A DNA stretch of 64,000 bases from Cellulomonas denverensis (GTDB taxonomy: Bacteria > Actinomycetota > Actinomycetes > Actinomycetales > Cellulomonadaceae): contig NZ_JAAXOX010000001.1 in the NCBI RefSeq assembly GCF_012396125.1, positions 124,001 through 188,000 on the forward strand, read 5' to 3'. Numbering within the stretch: the first letter of the stretch is position 1; each line of letters starts with the position of its first letter. Below the pieces are notes generated by a model, which made no database searches, was not told the DNA's origin, and saw only the letters and a program-made list of their open reading frames with translations. Below, piece after piece: positions 43,117 to 52,438 of this stretch. The position numbers and the translations under genes were made by a program.

Positions 43117-44364
43117 ATGACGCTGACCACCTGGGCCGGGAACCTGGCCTACCACCACGACCGATTGCACCGGCCGACCAGCATCGAGCAGCTCCAGGAC
43201 GTGGTGGCCGGTAGCGACCGGATCCGGGCGCTAGGCACCCGGCACAGCTTCAACGACCTGGCGGACACCACCGGCGACCTGGTGCAGCTGCATGGACTGC
43301 CGCCCCAGTTCGAGGTCGATGCCGAGGCCAGGACCGTCCTGGTCTCGGCGGGCGCGAGGTACGGGACGGTCGCGGAGGAGCTGGACCGGCAGGGCTGGGC
43401 GCTGGGCAACCTGGCCTCGCTGCCGCACATCAGCGTCGGCGGGGCGGTCGCCACCGGCACCCACGGTTCGGGCGACCGGTCCCGGAACCTGTCCGCGGCG
43501 GTCGCCGGCCTGGACCTGGTGACGGCGGACGGTGAGCTGCTGCGGCTGCGGCGCGGCGACGGGCTGCTGGACGGGGCGGTGGTCGGGCTCGGCGCGCTGG
43601 GCGTGGCGGTCCGGGTGTTGCTGGACATCGAACCGGCCTACGACGTGGCGCAGGAGGTGCACCTGGACCTGCCCTGGGCCGCGGTGCTCGACGACCTGGA
43701 CGCGATCACCGGATCGGCGGACTCGGTCAGCCTGTTCACCGACTGGGTGGGCCCGGCGGTCCGGCAGGTGTGGCGCAAGACCCGATTGCCCCGCGGCGGG
43801 GAGTACCGGCGGCGGCCCGACCTGTTCGGCGCCCGGCCCGCCCCGGGACCGGTGCATCCCCTGCCCGGCATCGACCCGGTGCACTGCACCGAGCAGCTCG
43901 GCGTGCCCGGGCCGTGGCACCAGCGGCTGCCGCACTTCCGGCTGGACTTCACCCCGTCCAACGGCGAGGAGTTGCAGTCGGAGTACCTGGTGCCGCGGGC
44001 GAATGCGGTGCCGGCGATCGAGGCGATGCGCGGACTCGGACCGGTGATCGCGCCCCTGCTGCAGGTCTCCGAGGTGCGGACCGTCGCGGCGGACGACCTG
44101 TGGCTGAGCAGCGCGTCCGGCGGGGACCGGGTGGGCCTGCACCTGACCTGGCAGCCCCGGCAGGCGGAGGTCGAGGCCGTGCTGCCCGCGATCGAGGCGG
44201 CGCTCTACCCGCTGGGGGCACGCCCGCACTGGGGGAAGCTGTTCCACGCGGTGGACGGCCCGGCGAGCTGGGCGCGCTGGGACGACTTCCGGGCGCTGCG
44301 CGGGCGGCTGGACCCGGAGCGCGTGTTCGGCAACGGCTTCCTGACCCGGCACGGTCTGGACTGA
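43117..44364 (+). CDS. FAD-dependent alditol (xylitol) oxidase
   Basis: VAO-family flavoenzyme of 415 residues that oxidises polyols at C1 with oxygen, making hydrogen peroxide. The covalent-FAD histidine is His43 in IRALGTRHSFND (His46 in Streptomyces AldO). The FAD loop HISVGGAVATGTHGSGDR and the ALO C-terminal domain with RPHWGKLFH follow. Length and motifs fit AldO/xylitol oxidase better than gulonolactone oxidase. A TAGCGT -10 box is at 43076-43081 and GAGAGGG precedes the ATG. Confidence 0.88.
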   Translation: MTLTTWAGNLAYHHDRLHRPTSIEQLQDVVAGSDRIRALGTRHSFNDLADTTGDLVQLHGLPPQFEVDAEARTVLVSAGARYGTVAEELDRQGWALGNLASLPHISVGGAVATGTHGSGDRSRNLSAAVAGLDLVTADGELLRLRRGDGLLDGAVVGLGALGVAVRVLLDIEPAYDVAQEVHLDLPWAAVLDDLDAITGSADSVSLFTDWVGPAVRQVWRKTRLPRGGEYRRRPDLFGARPAPGPVHPLPGIDPVHCTEQLGVPGPWHQRLPHFRLDFTPSNGEELQSEYLVPRANAVPAIEAMRGLGPVIAPLLQVSEVRTVAADDLWLSSASGGDRVGLHLTWQPRQAEVEAVLPAIEAALYPLGARPHWGKLFHAVDGPASWARWDDFRALRGRLDPERVFGNGFLTRHGLD

Positions 44365-44403
44365 CGGTGGTGGCGCCCGGCGAGCCGGGCGCCACCACCG
44401 TCA
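44362..44403. terminator. Bidirectional terminator with a 19-bp perfect stem
   Basis: Arms 44362-44380 and 44385-44403 with tetraloop CGAG. The left arm starts within the oxidase stop codon; the right arm ends two bases before the ybdD stop. It serves both convergent genes. Confidence 0.9.
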
Positions 44404-44404
44404 G

Positions 44405-44590
44405 TCAGCAGCAGCCGGGGCCGGTGGCGCGGTCGTTCTGGCGGCGGCGCCAGAACTCCCGCTCCGACAGCAGCGGCTCGGCCGGGTGCACCGCCTGGTG
44501 CCGGGCGCGGTACCGGTCGTAGGCGGTATCGCCCATCAGCTCACGCACGTACCAGCGCACGGCGCGCGCCGCCCGGGCCAGCGCGGTCAT
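44405..44590 (-). CDS. YbdD/YjiX family small protein
   Basis: 61 residues, basic, with VRWYVRELMGDTAYDRYRAR and HPAEPLLSEREFWRRRQND and the closing Cys pair GCC, all as in YbdD/YjiX. In enterobacteria this small protein works with CstA/BtsT in pyruvate uptake. Its ATG overlaps the cstA stop (TGATG), so the pair is translated together. Confidence 0.9.
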   Translation of the reverse strand: MTALARAARAVRWYVRELMGDTAYDRYRARHQAVHPAEPLLSEREFWRRRQNDRATGPGCC

Positions 44591-46911
44591 CAGTGCCCGC
44601 CCGATCGACCGGCCAGCTCCGGCCGCAGCTCGGCGAACTCGGCCTCCACCTTGCGCTCCAGGGGCGAGGCGAGCAGGTGCGTCGGGGCGTAGAACTCCGA
44701 GACCGCCACCGGGTCCTCGCTGTCGCCGATCCCGCCCGGCGTGCGCAACGCGCGGACCACGGTCCGGATCGCCGCGACGAACACCAGCGACACCAGCAGC
44801 ACGAACACGATCGACAGCGTGCCCTGGATCGCGGTGTTCCGGATCACCGCCTGGGCGTCCGCGAGCGCCTGCGGGTCGTCGATCCCGGCGGCCATCCGGT
44901 CCCGGTACAGCCGGTGCTGCGCCCAGTAGCCGATCTCCGGGTTGTCCGAGAACACCTTCTGGTAGGACGCGGTGTAGGTGACCGCGGTGTCCCAGGCGAG
45001 CGGGATCAACGGGATCCAGGCCCATCTGGCATAGCCCTTGCGGACCACCATCACCGTGACCAGCAGCAGGGCCACCGCGGCGATCAACTGGTTCGCGATC
45101 CCGAACAGCGGGTACAGCGTGCGGATGCCACCGAGCGGGTCGGTGACGCCCATCAGCAGCAGCGAACCCCAGGCAGCGACCACCACCGCAGTGCTCAGCC
45201 AGCCGCCCACCCGCCAGGACGGGTCGGAGAACCGCGGCACCCAGTTCCCGATCGCGTCGGAGAGCTGGAACCGCGCCACCCGGGTGACGGCATCGACCGC
45301 CGACAGGATGAACAGCGCCTCGAACATGATCGCGAAGTGGTACCAGAACGACATCATCCCGGCACCGCCGCCGACCTGGTGCAGGATGTTCGCCATCCCG
45401 ACCGCCAGGGTGGGCGCGCCACCGGTCCGGGAGACCACCGAGGGCTCGCCGACGTCCGCGGCGACCTGCTCCAGCGCCTCGGCACCGGTCAGCGTCACCG
45501 GGTTGCCGTCGGCGTCCTCGGAGTCCCACTCGATGGTGACCGGGTTCCCGGCGGTGTCGGTCACCGCCAGTTCGGATATCGCGGCCTCGGCGCCGATCGT
45601 GGTGCCGCCGGTCATCGCGGCCGGCGCATTCATCGAGAAGTACACGCCCTGGTTCAGCGACACCGCCGCGGCCAGCGCCATGATCGCCACGAAGGACTCC
45701 ATCAGCATCCCGCCGTAGCCGATCATCCGGACCTGCGACTCCTTCTGCACCATCTTGGGTGTGGTGCCGGAGGAGACCATCGCGTGCATCCCGGACAGGG
45801 CGCCGCAGGCGATGGTGACGAACAGGAACGGGAACAGCGACCCGGCGAACACCGGGCCCTCCCCGGTGGAGGCGAACTCGGTGACCGCCGGCATCTGGGC
45901 GATCGGCCGGACCAGCAGGATGCCCAGCGCCAGCACCACGATGGTGCCGACCTTCATGAAGGTGGACAGGTAGTCGCGCGGGGTGAGCAGCAGCCAGACC
46001 GGCAGCACCGCGGCGAAGAAGCCGTAGATCACCACGGCCCAGGTCAGGGTGACCGGCGACAGGTGCAGGTGCTCACCGAAGGAGCTCTCCGCGACCCAGC
46101 GGCCGCCGACGATCGCGGCGATCAGCAGCACGAAGCCGATCACCGACACCTCGGTGACCCGGCCGGGCCGGATGAAGCGCAGGTACAGCCCCATCAGCAG
46201 GGCGATCGGGATGGTGCAGCCGACCGAGAACACGCCCCAGGCGCTCTCCGCCAGCGCGTTCACGCAGACCATCGCCAGCACGGCCAGCACGATCATCAGC
46301 ATCACGAAGACGACGATGATCGCCACCGTGCCGCCGAACTTGCCGATCTCGTCCCGGGCCATCTGGCCGAGCGACCGGCCACCGCGGCGCATAGAGAAGA
46401 ACAGCACCAGCATGTCCTGCACCCCGCCGGCGACCACGACGCCGAAGATGATCCACAGCGTGCCGGGCAGGTACCCCATCTGTGCGGCCAGCACCGGCCC
46501 GACCAGTGGACCGGCCCCGGCGATCGCCGCGAAGTGGTGCCCGTACAGCACCCGGCGGTCGGTGGGGTCGAAGTCGCGGCCGTTGTCGACCCGCTCGGCC
46601 GGGGTGGCCCGCCGGTCGTCCGGCCGCATGATCCGCCGCTGCACGTACAGCGCGTAGAACCGGTACGCGATGGCGTAGGTCGCGACCGCGGTGACCACGA
46701 ACCACAGGGTGTTGACCTGCTCGCCGCGCACCACGGCGAGCATCGTCCAGCCCACCGCGCCGACCAGCGAGATCGCCACCCACAGCACGATCCGGCCCGG
46801 CGTCCAGCGTTGCTTCGGCACCACCCCGACCGGGACGCCGTCGTCGGCGCGGAGGATCTGTTGTTCCTCCTCCGGGGTGTACGACCGTGCGGGCGCGCTT
46901 GCCTGCGACAT
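44590..46911 (-). CDS. cstA: Carbon starvation protein A (pyruvate/peptide transporter)
   Basis: 773-residue membrane protein with about 16-18 helices. Family landmarks: YGHHFAAIAGAGPLVGPVLAAQMGYLPG, DMLVLFFSMRRGGRSLGQ and CGALSGMHAMVSSGTTPK (quoted in pieces), and the long loop before GGGAGMMSFWYHFAIMFEALF. CstA and its relative BtsT import pyruvate or peptides under nutrient limitation. AAAGGAG precedes the ATG by 7 bases. Downstream ybdD is coupled. The 134 bases before it show no clear operator. Confidence 0.94.
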   Translation of the reverse strand: MSQASAPARSYTPEEEQQILRADDGVPVGVVPKQRWTPGRIVLWVAISLVGAVGWTMLAVVRGEQVNTLWFVVTAVATYAIAYRFYALYVQRRIMRPDDRRATPAERVDNGRDFDPTDRRVLYGHHFAAIAGAGPLVGPVLAAQMGYLPGTLWIIFGVVVAGGVQDMLVLFFSMRRGGRSLGQMARDEIGKFGGTVAIIVVFVMLMIVLAVLAMVCVNALAESAWGVFSVGCTIPIALLMGLYLRFIRPGRVTEVSVIGFVLLIAAIVGGRWVAESSFGEHLHLSPVTLTWAVVIYGFFAAVLPVWLLLTPRDYLSTFMKVGTIVVLALGILLVRPIAQMPAVTEFASTGEGPVFAGSLFPFLFVTIACGALSGMHAMVSSGTTPKMVQKESQVRMIGYGGMLMESFVAIMALAAAVSLNQGVYFSMNAPAAMTGGTTIGAEAAISELAVTDTAGNPVTIEWDSEDADGNPVTLTGAEALEQVAADVGEPSVVSRTGGAPTLAVGMANILHQVGGGAGMMSFWYHFAIMFEALFILSAVDAVTRVARFQLSDAIGNWVPRFSDPSWRVGGWLSTAVVVAAWGSLLLMGVTDPLGGIRTLYPLFGIANQLIAAVALLLVTVMVVRKGYARWAWIPLIPLAWDTAVTYTASYQKVFSDNPEIGYWAQHRLYRDRMAAGIDDPQALADAQAVIRNTAIQGTLSIVFVLLVSLVFVAAIRTVVRALRTPGGIGDSEDPVAVSEFYAPTHLLASPLERKVEAEFAELRPELAGRSGGH

Positions 46912-47045
46912 GCCTGAGCTCCTTTGCTCGTTCGGGACAATCGGCCCTCGCACTGTGTCGAAGCGTGAGGTATTCGGCCACCCGTAACGTGCTGAAACGC
47001 CCAAGTCTGAGCGTCAGGAGCCGGTGGAATGAGGGGTAGAGCGCC

Positions 47046-48443
<1,398 letters not shown>

Positions 48444-48495
48444 CGCGGGTGGCTCCTGTCGGGAGGAAGACGGACGGGTGGGGGCGGACACACCG

Positions 48496-48533
48496 CGACC
48501 CCGGCGCTCAGCGTAGGCCGGGCGCCGGGGTCG
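48496..48533 (-). terminator. Terminator after the Bax-inhibitor-like gene
   Basis: Perfect 12-base arms (48496-48507 and 48522-48533), 13 bases past the minus-strand stop. Its loop region carries the probable -10 of the downstream cbs gene, so termination and initiation signals are interleaved. Confidence 0.7.
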
Positions 48534-48545
48534 TGGGGGAACGGG

Positions 48546-49439
48546 TCAGTCGCGACCCTGCAGGATCGCCAGGATCCGCAGGATCTCCAGGTACAGCCAG
48601 ACCAGCGTGACGATCAGGCCGAAGGCGGCCGACCAGGCGAACTTGGCCGGGGCACCACCCTCGACGCCGCGCTTGATCGAGTCGAAGTCCATGATCAGGG
48701 TCGCCGCGGCCAGGCCGACCGCCACCAGACCGGCGATCACGCCGACCCAGCCGCCCCGCAGCGGGCCGAAGTCGCCCGGCATGAAGAACGACAGCACCAG
48801 GTTCAGCACGCTGAACGCCAGGTAGCCGACCATGGCGATCAGCAGCCAGCGGGTGAACTTGGGCGTGACGCGCACCTTGCCGGACTTGAACAGGAACAGC
48901 GCGGCCGCGAAGGTCGCCATCGTCCCGATGATCGCCTGCAGCACGATCGGCTGCGCGCTCTCCCGGGCGATGTAGACGTTCTGGAAGAAGTAGCTGATCC
49001 CGCCGAGGAACACACCCTGCGCCACCGTGTAGGCGATGATCAGCGGCGGGCTCGGGTTCTTCTTGAACGAGTTCACCAGGCCGAGCACCAGGCCGACGAT
49101 GGCGCCGATGAACATCAGCGCGGGCATCTGCTCGGTGAGGTACCAGGACCCGGCGGCGACCACGACCAGCAGCGCGAGCAGCCCACCGGTCTTGACGATC
49201 ACGTCGTCGTAGGTCAGCCGCCCGGTGTCCCGGGTGGTCGCCGACGGCGCCCCGTACATCTGGTCGAGCTGGGCGGCATCCACGGTGGAGGCCGGTCCGG
49301 ACTGCTGCGGCTGGCCGGTGTAGTAGCCCTCCAGGTAGCCGGGCTGCGCGGGCGTACCCGGCTGACCGGCGCGCGCCGGCTGCTTGCGGGCGCGGGGGTC
49401 GCCGAAGACGGCGCTGTTGCTGAACACCGGGTTGCTCAT
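48546..49439 (-). CDS. Bax inhibitor-1 / YccA-like membrane protein
   Basis: 297 residues. A Pro/Gln/Gly-rich N-terminal cytoplasmic segment of about 75 residues (QPGTPAQPGYLEGYYTGQPQ) precedes seven predicted membrane helices. The last helices carry LIMDFDSIKRGVEGGAPAKF and WLYLEILRILAILQGRD, the conserved DUF4870-unlike Bax1-I actinobacterial end. A role in ion homeostasis is suggested for distant relatives only. GGAGGACTC precedes the ATG. Confidence 0.87.
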   Translation of the reverse strand: MSNPVFSNSAVFGDPRARKQPARAGQPGTPAQPGYLEGYYTGQPQQSGPASTVDAAQLDQMYGAPSATTRDTGRLTYDDVIVKTGGLLALLVVVAAGSWYLTEQMPALMFIGAIVGLVLGLVNSFKKNPSPPLIIAYTVAQGVFLGGISYFFQNVYIARESAQPIVLQAIIGTMATFAAALFLFKSGKVRVTPKFTRWLLIAMVGYLAFSVLNLVLSFFMPGDFGPLRGGWVGVIAGLVAVGLAAATLIMDFDSIKRGVEGGAPAKFAWSAAFGLIVTLVWLYLEILRILAILQGRD

Positions 49440-49577
49440 GAGTCCTCCGGGTCGGTTCGGGTGTCGGACCGGCGATGCGGGATCTGCACGATCACCAGAC
49501 TAGAACGCACACCGGGCGCACATCGTTCCCCGGCGCGAATCTCATTCCTGGGAACGACCCCGGGTCATCCGGCCGGG

Positions 49578-49609
49578 CGTTCCGGCGCCGCCGGCCGCCG
49601 CCCTACGGT
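49578..49609 (+). promoter_or_regulatory. Promoter-like element 1 of the ABC/two-component cluster
   Basis: CGTTCCGGCGCC followed at 26 bases (start to start) by TACGGTCG, 45 bases before the permease start. The same two blocks, with identical spacing, occur upstream of the ATPase gene. Further GTTCC/GGAAC half-sites lie at 49524-49530 and 49550-49556. Confidence 0.5.
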
Positions 49610-49653
49610 CGGAGCCGTCCCAGCCGCCTCCGCCACCCTCCCAGGAGACTGCG

Positions 49654-50451
49654 ATGCGCTCCCCCGTCACCCCCGCCCGGCTGGTCCGATCGGAGTGGAG
49701 GAAGCTGTGGTCGCTGCGATCGACCCGCTGGATCTGCGCCGGGGTGGTGCTCGGCCAGTCCGTGCTCACCGCCCTGCTTGCCGCGATCACCGACCTGTCC
49801 GAGCTCGGCTACCCGGCGGACCGGGTCGGCCCGGAGCTGATCAACGCGATGTACCCGGCGGCCCAGCTGGCGATCCCGGTGCTCGCGGTGCTGGCGATCA
49901 CCGGGGAGTACAGCACCGGGACGATCCGGTCCACCTTCGCCGCGGCGCCCCGGCGCACCGGCACGGTGGTGGCCAAGGGCCTGGTGCTGGCGGTCACCGC
50001 GCTGCTCACCGGCGCGGCGGCCAGCCTGCTCACCTGGGCCCTGCTCATCCCCCGGCTCGGGACGGTCTATGCCATCCGCCCCGGTGACCCGACCCACCTG
50101 CGGCTACTGCTGGCGATGCCGCTGTACCTGGCCGGCATCGCGCTGTTCGGCTACGGGATCGGGCTGGTGGTCCGCCGGACCGCCCCGGCGCTCGGGATCG
50201 TGCTGGCCACCTTCCTGGTGGTCGACACCCTGGCGATGATGCTGCAGCGGATCCGGCTGGTCGAGGTGCTGACGCCGTTCCTGCCCGCGGCGGCGGGGAC
50301 CCGGCTGCTCACCTCCGACTCGGGGCCGGCGATCATGTCCGCCCAGGACGTGGTGGTGCTCGGGCCGTGGCAGGGCTGGGGCGTGCTGCTGGGCTGGGCG
50401 GCCGTGGTGCTGGTCGCCGGGCTGGTCCTGGTCCGCCGCCGGGACGCCTGA
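49654..50451 (+). CDS. ABC-2 type transporter permease
   Basis: 265 residues with six predicted membrane helices and the N-terminal LVRSEWRKLWSLRSTRW signature. VLAVLAITGEYSTGTIRSTF and AAPRR follow, the same landmarks as in the second permease at 51.6 kb, of which it is a clear paralogue. It stands 169 bases before the ATPase gene. It probably pairs with that ATPase, alone or as a heterodimer with the second permease. The in-frame ATG has AGGAG upstream. Confidence 0.82.
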   Translation: MRSPVTPARLVRSEWRKLWSLRSTRWICAGVVLGQSVLTALLAAITDLSELGYPADRVGPELINAMYPAAQLAIPVLAVLAITGEYSTGTIRSTFAAAPRRTGTVVAKGLVLAVTALLTGAAASLLTWALLIPRLGTVYAIRPGDPTHLRLLLAMPLYLAGIALFGYGIGLVVRRTAPALGIVLATFLVVDTLAMMLQRIRLVEVLTPFLPAAAGTRLLTSDSGPAIMSAQDVVVLGPWQGWGVLLGWAAVVLVAGLVLVRRRDA

Positions 50452-50552
50452 GCCGGTGCCCGCGCGCGGCTGACCAGCACACGTCATCCTTGAGAGGTAG
50501 AGCCTCAACCGTCGGGCGTACCCGCCGGTGACCCCAAGATCCACCGTCCGAT

Positions 50553-50584
50553 CGTTCCGGCGCCACCGCCCCCGGGCCTACCGT
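50553..50584 (+). promoter_or_regulatory. Promoter-like element 2 of the ABC/two-component cluster
   Basis: CGTTCCGGCGCC and TACCGTCG with the same 26-base offset as element 1. The first block would occupy the -35 zone and TACCGT the -10. A quasi-palindrome TTGAG-N9-CTCAA lies further upstream (50493-50511). Confidence 0.5.
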
Positions 50585-50620
50585 CGTGGTGTCGTCATCA
50601 CCCACCTGTGCGAGGACATC

Positions 50621-51574
50621 ATGATCGAGGCCCACGGCCTGACGAAGAGATACGGCGCCAAGACCGCCGTCAACGGCATCACCTTCAGCGTGCAGCCGGG
50701 CAAGGTGACCGGGTTCCTCGGTCCGAACGGCGCCGGGAAGTCCACCACCATGCGGATGATCATGGGCCTCGACCGCCCGACCGCCGGCACGGTGACCGTG
50801 AACGGCAAGCCCTACGCCCAGCTGCGCTCCCCGCTGACCGAGGTCGGCGCACTGCTGGAGGCGAAGGCCGTGCACCAGGGCCGGTCGGCCACCAACCACC
50901 TGCGGGCGCTCGGCGCCACCCACGGCATCGGCAAGAAGCGGGTGGCCGAGGTGATCGAGATGACCGGCCTCGGGCAGGTCGCCGGCAAGCGGGTCGGCGG
51001 CTTCTCGCTCGGCATGGGCCAGCGGCTCGGCATCGCGGCCGCCATGCTCGGCGACCCGCGCACCCTGATCCTGGACGAGCCGGTCAACGGCCTGGACCCG
51101 GAGGGTGTGCTCTGGGTGCGCAACCTGGTCAAGCACCTGGCGCAGGAGGGCCGGACGGTCTTCCTGTCCTCGCACCTGATGAGCGAGATGGCGCTGACCG
51201 CGGACCACATCCTGGTGATCGGCCGCGGCGAGATCATCGCCGACGCCCCGGTGGGCGACATCGTGGCCGGTGCCTCCGGGCAGTCGGTCCGGGTGCGCAG
51301 CCCCCAGGCCACCCGCCTGGTCGAGCTGCTAGCCGGTCCGGAGATCACCGTGACCTCGCTAGAGGCCGGACTGCTGGAGATCACCGGCACCACCGCGCAG
51401 ACCGTGGGCGAGCTCGCCGCCGCGAACGCCCTGGTGCTGCACGAGCTGACCCCGGTGCAGGCGTCGCTGGAGTCCGCCTACATGTCGCTGACCGCCGACT
51501 CGGTCGAGTACCACTCCAGCACCGGTGCCCCGGCGCCGGCCCAGCCCCAGAGCCGTAAGGAGGCACGGCGATGA
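50621..51574 (+). CDS. ABC transporter ATP-binding protein (drug/bacitracin-export type)
   Basis: 317-residue ATPase: Walker A GPNGAGKSTT, signature FSLGMGQRLG, Walker B LILDEPVNGLDPEG, switch His in FLSSHLMSEM. The non-canonical signature (SLGMGQ) and the C-terminal extension are typical of ABC-2 exporters linked to bacteriocin or antibiotic resistance (BcrA-like). GAGGA lies 6 bases before the ATG. Its stop overlaps the next permease start (ATGA). Confidence 0.9.
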   Translation: MIEAHGLTKRYGAKTAVNGITFSVQPGKVTGFLGPNGAGKSTTMRMIMGLDRPTAGTVTVNGKPYAQLRSPLTEVGALLEAKAVHQGRSATNHLRALGATHGIGKKRVAEVIEMTGLGQVAGKRVGGFSLGMGQRLGIAAAMLGDPRTLILDEPVNGLDPEGVLWVRNLVKHLAQEGRTVFLSSHLMSEMALTADHILVIGRGEIIADAPVGDIVAGASGQSVRVRSPQATRLVELLAGPEITVTSLEAGLLEITGTTAQTVGELAAANALVLHELTPVQASLESAYMSLTADSVEYHSSTGAPAPAQPQSRKEARR

Positions 51575-52428
51575 GCGCCGCGACCGCGACCGCCCCCGTC
51601 CGTTCCAGCCTCGGCCACCCGCGGGTGACCTTCCCCAAGCTGGTCCGCTCGGAGTGGATGAAGCTGTGGACCCTGCGCTCGACCTGGTGGGTCGTGGCGA
51701 TCACCGTGCTGGCCCAGGCCGGGTTCACCTGGATGGGCACCTACTTCACGCTGCAGAACGTCACGCCGGAGGAGATGGGCATCGACGCCTCCACCGTCGG
51801 ACCCGCCTTCGTGCAGAGCGGCATCATGATCGGCCAGCTGGTGATCTCGGTGCTGGCGGTGCTGGCGATCACCGGTGAGTACTCCACCGGCTCGATCCGC
51901 TCCACCTTCTCCGCCGCACCCCGGCGGATCGACGCGGTGCTGGCCAAGGCCCTGGTCGTGCTGGTGGTCGCCTTCATCACCGGCGCACTGGCCACCCTGC
52001 TGTCCTGGGCGCTGACCGCCCCGTCGCTGGGCTCGGACTACGGCATCGACCTGTCGAACGAGATCCACCGCCGGGTGCTGATCGCGATGCCGCTGTACCT
52101 GATGGGCGTGGCACTGTTCGCCTTCGCGATCGGTGCGCTGCTGCGGGTGTCCGCCGCCGCGCTGGCCACGGTGTTCGGGGTGTTCCTGGTGGTGGAGACG
52201 CTGTTCAGCGCCTTCCCGAACATCCGGTTCCTGGCCGAGACCAGCCCGTTCCTGCCGTCCAACGCCGGGTACCAGGTGCTGTCGACCGAGACCGAGTCGA
52301 TCGACGTGCTGCGCGCCGCCAGCGACGTCACGGTGCTCACCCCCTGGCAGGGCTACGGCGTGCTGATCGCTTGGGGTGTGGTGCTGCTCGGCATCGCGCT
52401 GGTGCTGATCCGCAAGCGCGACGCCTGA
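51571..52428 (+). CDS. ABC-2 type transporter permease (paralogue)
   Basis: 285 residues, six predicted helices; LVRSEWMKLWTLRSTWW and VLAVLAITGEYSTGSIRSTF copy the first permease almost exactly, showing a gene duplication. It is translationally coupled to the ATPase, so it is the primary partner. The kinase gene follows after 10 bases, in one transcription unit. Confidence 0.88.
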   Translation: MSAATATAPVRSSLGHPRVTFPKLVRSEWMKLWTLRSTWWVVAITVLAQAGFTWMGTYFTLQNVTPEEMGIDASTVGPAFVQSGIMIGQLVISVLAVLAITGEYSTGSIRSTFSAAPRRIDAVLAKALVVLVVAFITGALATLLSWALTAPSLGSDYGIDLSNEIHRRVLIAMPLYLMGVALFAFAIGALLRVSAAALATVFGVFLVVETLFSAFPNIRFLAETSPFLPSNAGYQVLSTETESIDVLRAASDVTVLTPWQGYGVLIAWGVVLLGIALVLIRKRDA

Positions 52429-52438
52429 TCCGCCGGCG

